Positions 40,347 to 49,505 of a DNA stretch of 64,000 nucleotides are shown in pieces. The translations under genes and the position numbers were made by a program. The number at the start of each line of letters is the position of its first letter. Within the stretch, counting starts at the first letter, position 1. The notes under the pieces are model-generated. The model ran no database searches. It saw nothing but the letters and a program-made list of their open reading frames with translations, and was not told where the DNA came from. This stretch comes from Burkholderia sp. SRS-W-2-2016. Lineage in GTDB: Bacteria > Pseudomonadota > Gammaproteobacteria > Burkholderiales > Burkholderiaceae. The DNA is taken from contig NZ_MSDV01000001.1 of NCBI RefSeq assembly GCF_001931485.1, positions 22,279 to 86,278 of the forward strand, read 5' to 3'.

Positions 40347-42146
40347 TTAAGCTGTTTTGTTGACACTCAAAGCCGCAAAGTTATTGTCGGGCCAACGCCG
40401 AGAGGAGATGTTCACAATTTCACCCTCAAGGTTCGCAATCTGGTTTTCGAGTTCGCAGAGCCGGTCATAGTCCTGCCGAATTTCAACATAAGCCTGCTCG
40501 GATGGTATCGGCACAGAAACTGTGCTCAACAGTGTCGCGGGACTGATGTGCTGAACACCAGCACCGACCTGAAGTCCGGTTAGTTGAGCTTGGCCATGAG
40601 GCGAACGCAGGTACATGAGTAAGACTTCGGGCGACAGATTTTTGTCACCTAAACAGGGATTTAAGCGTAGTGCGAGACAACTCTGCGACAGAATGATTGG
40701 TTGGCGCTGCGCAGACGTCCCCATCAACGCAACCCGTCCGACTGAACCCTTGATGGTAATGACAATATCTCCGGGCTGTACCAAAGCCGACGTTTTCGGC
40801 GCCGCTTTCAGATAGACGGTTTTCTCAATATCGTGATTGACTGGCCGCCATTGGCGCATATCAGGCAATCCGACCTCTGCGACTTCATAAGGGGTAGTTT
40901 CTTTCGCTGATGCAGGTGGTCTGACTGCTTCGCAGATGTCGCCAAGTTTGACGGCAGCATCCCTTAAATCTGCGATACGCTGTAAATAGCGTGACGGCGC
41001 GAAACTGAATTCGTTCTCTTCAATTTCATCGTAGCCTACGTGGCGAGCCTTATCCGATTCGAGCAAGCCAAGTGCAATTTCCCGGCCGGCCGACACAATG
41101 TCACCGGCCTCAACAAGTGCGCGTCGACCATGCCCGAGGTCGGCCATGTAAACAGTGTCTGGAGCGGCATCGTTGCTCATCACAGTAATAGCGCCTGCGA
41201 TACCACTAGACCCAAACACGCCCGGCGGCAGTGTGACAACCGCTTTTACCCGACTGCCTTTTCCATCCCGGTGAAGTAGAGTTTCTCGCAAACGTTGCTC
41301 TTGACCTTTGTTAAACAAGACACCCTGAGGGGTGAGGAAAACAGCTCGCTTGTCGATTCGGTTAGCAAACTCGGACAACGCCCAAGACTCGCTGCGTGCA
41401 TATTGCTCATGGGTACGTGTTTTCATGATGTCCCATGTCAACACATGTTGGTCCCTAATCCGCATACCGACTGGCGGTACGATAAGCGCATAGTCTGCTC
41501 GCAGCACCGGTCGGCCAACCTCATCTCGGTCGACTTCGGTACGGACGCGCGAAGGGCGGCACTGACCGGTTTCAATCATCAGCAAAAGCTGTCGGCTAAC
41601 TTGCGAGACGGTTAGCGGAGAGGCTGAAAGCACGCGCCACCCACGACGTAATGTCTCTACGGTCAGCTGTCCCTTACCGTCGAATGGAATCCAGACCTCA
41701 CTGTCTGCCGGCGCATCAACCATATCCATTAATAACGCAGCCAGTTCCGGCACTACAGTCCCATCTGCGGCATCTGTGCGGCTACCCGCGTCAGTAATGC
41801 ATGGCAAAATGTCCCAAGGATGTTGACCCAACTCCATCGCCAATTCAGAGACGATAGCTGTCGCAGCATCCCGCCGTCCTCCATTATGAGCAACTGCCTG
41901 CGACTGTTGCGTCGCAATTGCGTCGTACAGTTCCTTCGGGAAGTCCGCGCTCAATAACAAGCGCCATGCATTCGGCTCAGCAAGCTGGTCAATCGTTGAG
42001 ATGCCATTGACTTGTTCTGTAACGACCATCCGGCCGGCGGCGAGCCAGGTCAGCGCAAAGAGCTGCGCATCGTAGATTCCGCCAAGTCGCGCCAGGTTGG
42101 TCAGTTTCCAGTATGCCCGGGCGGCGGGTGATTCGATTTGTTCCAT
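40347..42146 (-). CDS. Degenerate methylase-specificity fusion protein
   Basis: 599 aa from ATG 42144-42146, ending 18 bp before hsdM. Residues 1 to about 390 resemble an N-6 adenine methylase, but motif I reads PFDGKGQL instead of DPxxGSGG and the catalytic NPPF is replaced by IVPPVG. Conserved landmarks such as LTPQGVLFNKGQEQRLRE and VVTLPPGVF remain. Residues ~400-599 look like a single HsdS target-recognition half (PGDIVITIKGSVGRVAL, VGAGVQHISPATL). It is thus a pseudo-methylase fused to a specificity-like domain. It may be a regulatory or targeting subunit of the downstream type I system, or a decoy; this is inference. There is no frame damage, so it appears maintained. Confidence 0.75.
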   Translation of the reverse strand: MEQIESPAARAYWKLTNLARLGGIYDAQLFALTWLAAGRMVVTEQVNGISTIDQLAEPNAWRLLLSADFPKELYDAIATQQSQAVAHNGGRRDAATAIVSELAMELGQHPWDILPCITDAGSRTDAADGTVVPELAALLMDMVDAPADSEVWIPFDGKGQLTVETLRRGWRVLSASPLTVSQVSRQLLLMIETGQCRPSRVRTEVDRDEVGRPVLRADYALIVPPVGMRIRDQHVLTWDIMKTRTHEQYARSESWALSEFANRIDKRAVFLTPQGVLFNKGQEQRLRETLLHRDGKGSRVKAVVTLPPGVFGSSGIAGAITVMSNDAAPDTVYMADLGHGRRALVEAGDIVSAGREIALGLLESDKARHVGYDEIEENEFSFAPSRYLQRIADLRDAAVKLGDICEAVRPPASAKETTPYEVAEVGLPDMRQWRPVNHDIEKTVYLKAAPKTSALVQPGDIVITIKGSVGRVALMGTSAQRQPIILSQSCLALRLNPCLGDKNLSPEVLLMYLRSPHGQAQLTGLQVGAGVQHISPATLLSTVSVPIPSEQAYVEIRQDYDRLCELENQIANLEGEIVNISSRRWPDNNFAALSVNKTA

Positions 42147-42155
42147 GGCGTCTTC

Positions 42156-42458
42156 TTAATTGTGACGATGCCCCACCGTGATGACTGTCTGGTCGTCAGC
42201 GCTAACGACGACGTAGACTCCGGCGAGAGCTTCTACCTGTTTCGTGCGACCCACCACCCGGCGCAGAGAGTCAAGCGCATCCGCAGTCATGAGATAGCGG
42301 ATGCCTCCGCGCCCGTCGAACTCGCGCTGGCCATACGCCAGTAGTAGCGGTAGCGCGACCTTGTCGATTCCTCGCTGTTGTGCGCGCTTGTCTGCGTGTC
42401 GAGACATCGCTGCACGACGGTCACGTGCAGATTCAAACCCAAGATTGTTATCGCTCAT
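42156..42458 (-). CDS. DUF4258-like small protein
   Basis: 100 aa from ATG 42456-42458, with GAGG upstream; the frame is open 40 codons further without a site. Motif SRHADKRAQQRGI near the start and a terminal VVVSADDQTVITVGHRHN resemble DUF4258, a small fold related to RNase-type toxins. It leads the type I operon, 9 bp before the pseudo-methylase. Whether it is active is unknown. Confidence 0.6.
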   Translation of the reverse strand: MSDNNLGFESARDRRAAMSRHADKRAQQRGIDKVALPLLLAYGQREFDGRGGIRYLMTADALDSLRRVVGRTKQVEALAGVYVVVSADDQTVITVGHRHN

Positions 42459-42984
42459 CACGACCTCATCTTTGCCATGGATTGAATCGTAGCACGCTAC
42501 GAAACTAATGGGAAGAACTTTCTTGCACTCGTTCGACGCGTAAATGGGCACCGAACCGGAGCACATTCCCGCATTCATTCGCCCAGCTTGAAAGTTCTTT
42601 CTCTCTTGACTACGGTAAACAGGCGTCGGTGCAATGCCGACGAGCAGTTTTGAGAATGGCTCTGCGAACGCAATGCCGACCCGCCAATGCGGATGTGCCC
42701 CTATTTATGAGAGGGTACGAAAACGTCGGAGCGAGCGATGAGGCGGGTCACTTTCGATGGTGTGCGGCGGGACCTAGTCCTGCGGATGGTGAAGAAAAAT
42801 AGTTGCATGCTCTTCACCATATTGGGTGTGCGTGAGATTGCCATCCTAGGTCGGGACACCGCCCCTGTGTCCTCGCACCACCAGGCGTTTTTCCCGCTGC
42901 GTGCGAGCCGAAAAGCATGCTTGGCGTACCTATGCCACGCCAAATCACACTACTCAACTCATTGTTTTAATTCAAATAAGTATT
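42459..42984. other. Intergenic region left of the transposon end
   Basis: 526 bp with no gene supported. Probably holds the promoter of the restriction operon. Confidence 0.5.
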
Positions 42985-43130
42985 GGGCCTGTAACGTTTC
43001 CATTACAGACTTGTCGCGTCGGCGTTACGGGCCTGTAACGCCTGTCGCACAAGCCTGTAACGCGAAAAAAAATTTCGCGGGTCTCTTCCTCGGCGGGGCA
43101 AGACTTCGCTCGTGTAACGTCTGTCGCGCC
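42985..43130. repeat. Candidate left end of the Tn7-like element (TGTAACG repeats)
   Basis: TGTAACG occurs at 42990, 43034, 43055 and 43112, two of them continuing as (C/T)CTGTCGC. Copies at 42990 and 43034 are each preceded by GGGCC, and an inverted GCGTTAC abuts the second GGGCC. TGT-starting ends with several TnsB-binding repeats are the rule in Tn7-like elements. Which copy is the true terminus was not determined. Confidence 0.5.
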
Positions 43131-43324
43131 GGCCGTTTGGCCGATAAATTTCCCGAAAATCGTGTCGTTAGCTCTGCAGTTACCCATTCGTTGAACTGCA
43201 TCGTGTACGACCGAAATCGCCCTTCCGCATCCCCAGACCACCTCCGACCAGTCGGCATGGCTGCATGCATTACCGCGCCCGACACCTCATCGACCAACTT
43301 GCATCTGATGTCAGGAGGTGCACG

Positions 43325-44116
43325 ATGAGCCGCACCGCTCACACCTACGGCCGCCGCGGTCGCCTGAGTTCCGCGAACAGCGGCGTTCGCGAAACTGCAC
43401 CGACCTACGGCAAGCCGCACAACAGCTCGTTCAGCGAAAAAGCAGACGGGCACTTCAAGGTCGAGCTCAACAACGAGCGGCTGGTGGCGCATCTGCTCAT
43501 CATCGACCCGCGCGTCAAGGCATTTCAGCCGCAGCCGTTCACCGTTGACCTGATTGAGCAGCGCATGCTTTTCACGCGCGACGCGGTTCGGACGGCGTGG
43601 CACAAGCATCGTGAAATTCCTGGCCCGAAGTTGTACACGCCGGACTTCAGCGTCGACTGGACGGGTGGCTTGCATCAAGCCATTGAGGTCAAGGGCGAAG
43701 GCAACGAAGGCGACGACGTCTACTGGGACAAAATCGCACGTGCGCGCCCAATTCTGGCGGCGAATGGCTATCCGTTGCGCAGTGTTGTCGTCCCCAAAAA
43801 CGGCAGGCATCCGCTCCGGATGAACCCCGGTGTCCTGAAACAAGCCATTCACCGGCTCGATGCCTGGCTCACCGATGAACTCGTTGCGCGCGTCACGCGT
43901 CGCTGCGAAGGCGGTCCCGTATCGGTTGGTGCATTGTGCGCGGACCTTCAGCTCCTGTCGGGGCTGATTCCTGTTCTGTTAGTCGGCGGCGTTATCGCGG
44001 GCGACATCGCGCATCACACCATCTGCTCAACGCTCGAAGTCAGCCTGGCATATGGCGACCTCTCGCACCTGTATCTCCTCGAAGAAATGGAAAACGCGCA
44101 GGAGATGAACGGATGA
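43325..44116 (+). CDS. tnsA: Tn7-like transposase endonuclease TnsA
   Basis: 263 aa from ATG 43325, with AGGAGG 6 nt upstream. Restriction-endonuclease fold: Asp107 in YTPDFSVDW, Glu121 and Lys123 in AIEVKGE. The C-terminal winged-helix-like part should contact TnsC. TnsA nicks the 5' ends so the element moves by cut-and-paste. Its stop overlaps the tnsB start as ATGA. Confidence 0.93.
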   Translation: MSRTAHTYGRRGRLSSANSGVRETAPTYGKPHNSSFSEKADGHFKVELNNERLVAHLLIIDPRVKAFQPQPFTVDLIEQRMLFTRDAVRTAWHKHREIPGPKLYTPDFSVDWTGGLHQAIEVKGEGNEGDDVYWDKIARARPILAANGYPLRSVVVPKNGRHPLRMNPGVLKQAIHRLDAWLTDELVARVTRRCEGGPVSVGALCADLQLLSGLIPVLLVGGVIAGDIAHHTICSTLEVSLAYGDLSHLYLLEEMENAQEMNG

Positions 44117-46125
44117 TTACCACCTTGCAGCTGCGAGACCGCCTCGCGCCACCGCGAAATCACGATGCGTACATGGAGGTGCTGGACCCGCATCCGCACG
44201 GCGGGTGCATCAAGGTATTCGACTCCACCGAAAGGCAGGACCGGTACATTCCAATCGCGCAAATTCATGACGAAATTTATCGCGGGAAGATAACTGTGCT
44301 GCGCGCAGGCAAGCCGCGTTACAGTCTTGCCGCGCAACCTGATGATGCTGAGCTGCATGAAAATAATCAGTTCGCCCGCAAAATCATGGGGAGAATCAAG
44401 GAGATTCAGAAACAGCGCGGCGTAAGCTTCCGGCATGCCTACCAGCTGATGGCCGATGAGTATGAGAAGAACGCCTCACAGGATTCACGCCCGCTGCCCA
44501 GGCAGGCAACGATGTACCGGTATCGCGAACGCGACCTGGCTGGCGAACCGATGCTGCGAGGTAAGGCGAATCAGGGAAACCGGTCGTTGCGGCACCCCAT
44601 CGAAATCATCAACACAATTTGTGTGGTTGCCGAAGACCTCTACCTGGTCCCACATTCGCGTTTGACGCTTGCGGACGTTCTGAACGAAGTCAACATGCGG
44701 GTGCATGGCGAGCTTCACCCGAAAGTCGCGCGCCCAATCAGTCTCAGGTTTATCCAGAAGACCATTCAGCGTTACCTGTCCGCCGACCCTGAGCACGACC
44801 GGATGCTTCCCGAGGACGCGATTGCGGGCAAATCCATCGCAGCGAAGCGCATCATCGCTGACCTGCCGCTCCAGCGCGTCGAACAGGATGCCGTGCATCT
44901 GCCGTTCTATGTTGAAACGGAAGATGGGGTTACCAGCGACCTCTGGCTGATACATGCCATTGATTGTGCGACGAGCTACCCACTGGGCTGGCGCCTGGTT
45001 GTAGGGTCGCCGACCGAACGCGAGGCGCTCGCATGCATCGAAATGTACATGGCACCGCTCAAGCTGAAGCAGCTCAAAGAGCTGGGGGTCGACCACGAGA
45101 TGAACATCTGCGGAACACCCGGCCTCCTCGTTTTCGACAACGGTCCAGAAAACAAATCGGCGCGTATCGATAACCTCGAGAAACTGGGAACGGAGACCCG
45201 GTACTGCCGGGGTCGGGCCGGGCAAGAAAAACCCTTCATTGAACGCCTGAACCGCTCGCTGAAAGAAGCCATCGGCAAGCTCACCGGCAGCACGAGATTT
45301 GACGATGAGGACGGAACACGCGACCCGGTGAAGTTAGGCGACCATTTCAAGACGAAAGAAGAACTTGAGCGCTGGATTGTTCGCTGGTACTACGAGAAGT
45401 GGATTCACAAGCCGCTCAAACGCCTGGAATGGGATGTGGTGTTGTCCGAATCGCTCGAGGGGGGTACGCCTTACGAGCGGTGGAAGTATTTTGAATCTTC
45501 GTGCTACGCAATTTCGCTGCCTCCGTCGCGTGCCGAATGGCTTGCGGCACTTTACTCGCACGTCGAGCGCAAGCTGAGTCGTAACACCGGCATCACGATT
45601 GACGGGTTCCATTTCAAGGGCGACAACCTGCCTGGTCTGATTGCCAGGTATGGTGAGCAGCAGTATCTGCACGTGCTCTATAACCGCGACGATTTCCGCG
45701 AGGTCTACATCTACGACGGCGATGACGTTCCGCTCATCGAGCTGAAGAACGAGCTCGCGACAGAGGAGACGCCTGCGTACTCGTTCGCAGAGGCTAAGGA
45801 GAAGCTCAAGAAGCACAGGGCAGGCTTTAAACCCGCTCCCCAGGCTGAAAAGTTCGACCATGACCTGCACCAGGAGATTATGTCTGACGCACGGACGCCG
45901 AAGCGAAAACGACCGAGCCGACGTCAGCAAAACCAGGAAACAAAGGCCCGCACCAGGGAAACCGAAGCCGTCAAGCGCGCGGCCCGGCGGCCAGCACCAC
46001 CGCTGCATCCTTCGGCGCAGCCGTCGCACACCACGCCATCAGCAGCGCCGTCGGCTACCGCGTCGTTTGCCGACATCCCTCCACTTGCCATGCTGAACCG
46101 CAACAACGGGGAGGAGTTGATTTGA
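44113..46125 (+). CDS. tnsB: Tn7-like DDE transposase TnsB
   Basis: 670 aa from ATG 44113. Retroviral-integrase fold with Asp259 (EQDAVHLPF), Asp342 (VFDNGPENK) and Glu377 (FIERLNRSL); 34 residues separate the last two, as in DD(35)E enzymes. Mu-transposase-type beta barrel beyond about residue 480. The C-terminus is charged and Pro/Ala-rich, probably the TnsC-interacting tail. Binds the end repeats and joins 3' ends to target. Confidence 0.95.
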   Translation: MITTLQLRDRLAPPRNHDAYMEVLDPHPHGGCIKVFDSTERQDRYIPIAQIHDEIYRGKITVLRAGKPRYSLAAQPDDAELHENNQFARKIMGRIKEIQKQRGVSFRHAYQLMADEYEKNASQDSRPLPRQATMYRYRERDLAGEPMLRGKANQGNRSLRHPIEIINTICVVAEDLYLVPHSRLTLADVLNEVNMRVHGELHPKVARPISLRFIQKTIQRYLSADPEHDRMLPEDAIAGKSIAAKRIIADLPLQRVEQDAVHLPFYVETEDGVTSDLWLIHAIDCATSYPLGWRLVVGSPTEREALACIEMYMAPLKLKQLKELGVDHEMNICGTPGLLVFDNGPENKSARIDNLEKLGTETRYCRGRAGQEKPFIERLNRSLKEAIGKLTGSTRFDDEDGTRDPVKLGDHFKTKEELERWIVRWYYEKWIHKPLKRLEWDVVLSESLEGGTPYERWKYFESSCYAISLPPSRAEWLAALYSHVERKLSRNTGITIDGFHFKGDNLPGLIARYGEQQYLHVLYNRDDFREVYIYDGDDVPLIELKNELATEETPAYSFAEAKEKLKKHRAGFKPAPQAEKFDHDLHQEIMSDARTPKRKRPSRRQQNQETKARTRETEAVKRAARRPAPPLHPSAQPSHTTPSAAPSATASFADIPPLAMLNRNNGEELI

Positions 46126-47111
46126 CACCCGCACAAAAACTGCTCGTCGCCATTGAGACGTGTGAGCTTCCACATCCGCACTTCATGGAGCATTTTCAGC
46201 CGCTGAAGCAGCGCATCGAAAATGCGCTGGCCGGCCGTGCAAGTCGCATCGAGCGAATCATGGGCCCTTCACGAGTGGGCAAGAGCATGCTTATCAACGC
46301 GCTGGTGCGCGAATTTGGCGAAACGAAGATTGATGGGCGGCGTCGGGTCCCGGTACTCGTTGTTCAAGTTCCCACTCCAGCCACCACGCTGGAGCTGCCG
46401 AAGAGCGTGGTTGCTGCGCTTGGCATGCCCGTTCAGCGCAGCATCACGTCTGGAGCCATGGGCACCCGCATGCTCGAACAGTTGAAGCTGGTCGGTACGC
46501 GGGTGATTATTTTCGAAGAAGCCAGTCACCTCGTAGAAGAAGGTTCGCGCGTTCCCGTACGAGCGGCTGCTGACTGGTTCAAGGCATTGGCCGACTCGCA
46601 TAACTTGACGCTGCTTCTGTTTGGCGTGCCGCGCCTGAAAATCCTGTTCGATAACAACGAACAGTTACGACTGCGCGCATCCGCGCCGCGTCTTCTTCTG
46701 CCTTACGACTCCCGAGTCTCCGATGACATGCGGGCATTTCACTCTTGCGTTGCCGCATTCGCCAATCTCTTCGCGGAACACCGGTTCCCAATTGCGTCGT
46801 CACCCGCCGCACTCACGTACCAGTGCTATTTGCTGAGCGGAGGCCTGATAGGCATCGTGAGTCGATTCATGCAGGAACTCGCAGACAGGATGGCTTCCGA
46901 GGCCCCGCGCACGCTGACGTTTGCCGATTGCCACGAAGCCCTCAAGGGAGTAACGGCAACCGGTTCTCCCAATTTTCCGGCATTCGAAAGTCCAGATACG
47001 GTTGAAAACGCAGTCGCTCCCGCCGCACTGCATCAGGCATTTTTGCAGGTGATGCGCGAAAACGACCTAGCTGTGCCCATCATCAAAAACAAATCGGAAG
47101 CTGTGCAATGA
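46122..47111 (+). CDS. tnsC: Tn7-like AAA+ regulator TnsC
   Basis: 329 aa from TTG 46122-46124, which overlaps the tnsB stop and follows GGGAGGAG. Walker A GPSRVGKSM near residue 48, Walker B VIIFEEASHL near residue 128. Short TnsC/TniB class. It links target selection by TniQ to TnsAB. Overlaps tniQ by 4 bp. Confidence 0.93.
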   Translation: MTPAQKLLVAIETCELPHPHFMEHFQPLKQRIENALAGRASRIERIMGPSRVGKSMLINALVREFGETKIDGRRRVPVLVVQVPTPATTLELPKSVVAALGMPVQRSITSGAMGTRMLEQLKLVGTRVIIFEEASHLVEEGSRVPVRAAADWFKALADSHNLTLLLFGVPRLKILFDNNEQLRLRASAPRLLLPYDSRVSDDMRAFHSCVAAFANLFAEHRFPIASSPAALTYQCYLLSGGLIGIVSRFMQELADRMASEAPRTLTFADCHEALKGVTATGSPNFPAFESPDTVENAVAPAALHQAFLQVMRENDLAVPIIKNKSEAVQ

Positions 47112-48952
47112 GCCTCGCGGTCACCTACCCTCCGAAAAACGACGAATCCGGACTTGGCTACTATCGCCGGCTCGCCCCAGACAACGTCCTGTCGAACTGG
47201 CGGGAACTTGCTGGGCTTGCTGGCGTACAGCGCAATCGCAGTGCACTGCTCGGCCATGCCGACTTTGTTGCGTCCCGGCTCGGCCTGGAAAGCGCGTGGA
47301 CGCACTTCGCAAGCCATCAGGATGCCGCGTGCCGTAGCTGGGGACGCTTGCATCGTGCCCAGGTAGATGCAGTGTGCCCAGCCTGCTTGTCCGAAGACCG
47401 TTACCTGCGGCACTACTGGGAGCACACCTACGTCACAGCTTGTCCAAGGCACGGCATCCACCTGGTCGACCAGTGCCACGAGTGCGGGGAATATCTTTCT
47501 CCGCACCGGTACCACATCGACCAGTGCGATTGCGGTGCAGACCTGTGCCGGCTTCCACGAGTTGCCGCAACGCCGGCCCAACACTGGCTCTCGGAGCTGA
47601 TTGGCAGCTCAGGAGAACAGTCCGGTGGTGTTGCGCCTGGGGTGTGCCACGTCGACATCGCCAGTCTGGCCAAGCTGGTTCGAACACTTTGCCTGCATGC
47701 AGACCCCACGGCGCCCGGGGCACATCGCGGTGCCGCGCTCCCTAAATCCATCACCGAAGCAATCGAATTTCTGGCGCCTCTGGAACCGTTTTTGCACGAC
47801 TGGCCGACTGGGTTTCAGAAACATGTAGAGCGACGCATTGCTGCCGGAAAGCAGGATGCCCGAACATTGAACTCCCTGCTCGGCCCGTGGTATGCCAGCC
47901 TGCGCGTGCTTTGTGTTGGCACTGCGCTGGAGCCATTCATGCAGGCAGTCGTTGACGTCGCAGCGGAGAAGTTCGACGGTGTGCTTGGAATGGATGCGAC
48001 GAAGTCCATTGCCGAAGCTGCAACGGACTATGTCCGATTGCCGGATGCAGCCAAGGCTATCGGCGTCAGCGCATCTCGTCTGCGCAAGTCGATGGAAATC
48101 AGGGAGTGCAGTTTCCGCACTCGCCGACTTGGAACCCGAGGACAGATTTACGAAATCCCCCGTGCGGAAGTTGCTCGTATCCAGCAGCGACGCGCGGAGT
48201 GGGTTTCTGATGAGCACGCCTGCGAACTGGCAGGCGTACCTCATTCGGTACTTGCCCACATGAAGGCAGCCAAGGTCATTCTGTCGGATGTGCGCTGGCG
48301 CGAAGACCTGTTCAAGGCGGGCCAAGTCGAGCGCCAGTCGGTACTGGATTTGTATTCGCGCGTCAGCCGGGCAGCGGAACCAGCAGCTATCGTGGATGAC
48401 GCGAAGCTCACGTGGTCGGAGCTGACGAGCCGGAGGATGGGCGACAGGCAGGCCATCCAGTCTCTAATGCAGGCCATGGCAGCAGGTCACGTGAAAGCTG
48501 TCGCGCGCGGCCGGACGTTGGGCGACATGGCATTCCGGCGTTCGGATGTCGCCGAATACTTCGGCACGCCGCTACTAGAATCCGGGATGTCCATCCAGCA
48601 GTTGACGAAAGCCACAGGCTGGAAATGGGAAAGCATCGCTCACTGGATTGGCGAAGGCCTGCTCGAGTCGGAATCGATTCAGCTTCGCGGGCAGCCGTGT
48701 CGTGTCGTATTGCCGAATCAACTGCTCTCGTTCCGGCAAACCTACGTGCCACTGGCTGACCTCGCGCGCGCGATGGGCACGAAGTCATCCGCGTTGTCGC
48801 GGTTGCTGCCTGGCATTGAGTTGGTCGGAGCGCAGCGTCTACCTGACGGCGCCACTCGAGGCGGGCTGGTTCGTATTGCAGACCTTGGCCGACTTGCCGT
48901 GCTTGGTGCGCGCGCTGGGCATGACCTGTTCGTGTCTGCGCCGCAGGTATGA
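47108..48952 (+). CDS. tniQ: TniQ/TnsD-family target selector
   Basis: 614 aa from ATG 47108. N-terminal TniQ domain (GLGYYRRLAPDNVLSNW). Zinc-binding Cys/His sets at about 87-145: CPACLSED, CPRHGIHLVDQCHECG, CDCGADLCRLP. The rest contains several helix-turn-helix-like segments (LPDAAKAIGVSASRLRKSM, DLARAMGTKSSALSRLL). The size matches TnsD rather than small TniQ of CRISPR-associated elements. It should recognise a fixed attachment site; which one cannot be read from this window. Confidence 0.9.
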   Translation: MSLAVTYPPKNDESGLGYYRRLAPDNVLSNWRELAGLAGVQRNRSALLGHADFVASRLGLESAWTHFASHQDAACRSWGRLHRAQVDAVCPACLSEDRYLRHYWEHTYVTACPRHGIHLVDQCHECGEYLSPHRYHIDQCDCGADLCRLPRVAATPAQHWLSELIGSSGEQSGGVAPGVCHVDIASLAKLVRTLCLHADPTAPGAHRGAALPKSITEAIEFLAPLEPFLHDWPTGFQKHVERRIAAGKQDARTLNSLLGPWYASLRVLCVGTALEPFMQAVVDVAAEKFDGVLGMDATKSIAEAATDYVRLPDAAKAIGVSASRLRKSMEIRECSFRTRRLGTRGQIYEIPRAEVARIQQRRAEWVSDEHACELAGVPHSVLAHMKAAKVILSDVRWREDLFKAGQVERQSVLDLYSRVSRAAEPAAIVDDAKLTWSELTSRRMGDRQAIQSLMQAMAAGHVKAVARGRTLGDMAFRRSDVAEYFGTPLLESGMSIQQLTKATGWKWESIAHWIGEGLLESESIQLRGQPCRVVLPNQLLSFRQTYVPLADLARAMGTKSSALSRLLPGIELVGAQRLPDGATRGGLVRIADLGRLAVLGARAGHDLFVSAPQV

Positions 48953-49505
48953 TTTCGTGGCTCATTGCTTTTGATTCCACCAGGCTCAGCCAAAAAACAG
49001 ATGCATATTTCTTCGCTTCGGGTGGTGAGGCTGAGCCCAGCCCTCCCTGGCATGCCCGGGATGCGCCTTCACTCAGCCACTGCCACCCCGCTTCGGTATG
49101 GAGCCGCCTCGCCCGACAGACTTTTCGCCTCGCGCCTCTATCTTCGCCAGCGCGTCGAGCTTCTCACGGCATCCCCCCAGTGCTCGAGTGTCCCCCACGC
49201 CCCGGCGGTCAGCACCTCGCCAGCGTGAGCGGCAAGCGACGCCATCACCGAAGCCCATCGACGGATGGGGCGGCCCCGACCATCCAGCGGCATTGCGCGC
49301 GGCGGATGGTATGTGCGTCCTTGCAATCAAGTATATGTCGCGCAAGTGAGCATGTTGCGCCGTACACCCGCGCGCCGGCGAGTGTAAGGACGATATTTGT
49401 TTTACGTTGCATCGACACGGGGCCGCTTCGCGATTTTTCGTGTCTCAACGATGATGACTTCTGCCCAGGCGGCACGTATGCCGATTCGCATCCAAGAGGT
49501 GTTAC
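48953..49505. other. Gap after tniQ, no supported gene
   Basis: GC-rich in its first 400 bp, with long overlapping frames on both strands that do not look like real proteins. The last 100 bp are less GC-rich. No transposon end could be identified here. Confidence 0.4.

Larger units (their letters stand above)
42990..48952 (+). mobile_element. Tn7-like transposon core (tnsABC-tniQ); right end unresolved
   Basis: Left-end repeats followed by four overlapping transposition genes. The listed end is the end of the operon, not the end of the element. Cargo probably continues rightwards, perhaps to the repeat sets at 59.75-60.4 kb. No cas genes or CRISPR array are present, and TniQ is TnsD-sized, which argues for fixed-site rather than RNA-guided targeting. 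Confidence 0.75.

Noticed and set aside
42985..43130. CRISPR array suggested by regularly recurring TGTAACG
   Set aside because: Spacing is irregular (44, 21 and 57 bp), the repeat is only 7-15 bp and no cas genes are present; a transposon end fits better.
43325..48952. CRISPR-associated transposon
   Set aside because: No cas gene, array or small TniQ; TniQ is 614 aa and TnsD-like, and TnsA is a separate protein.
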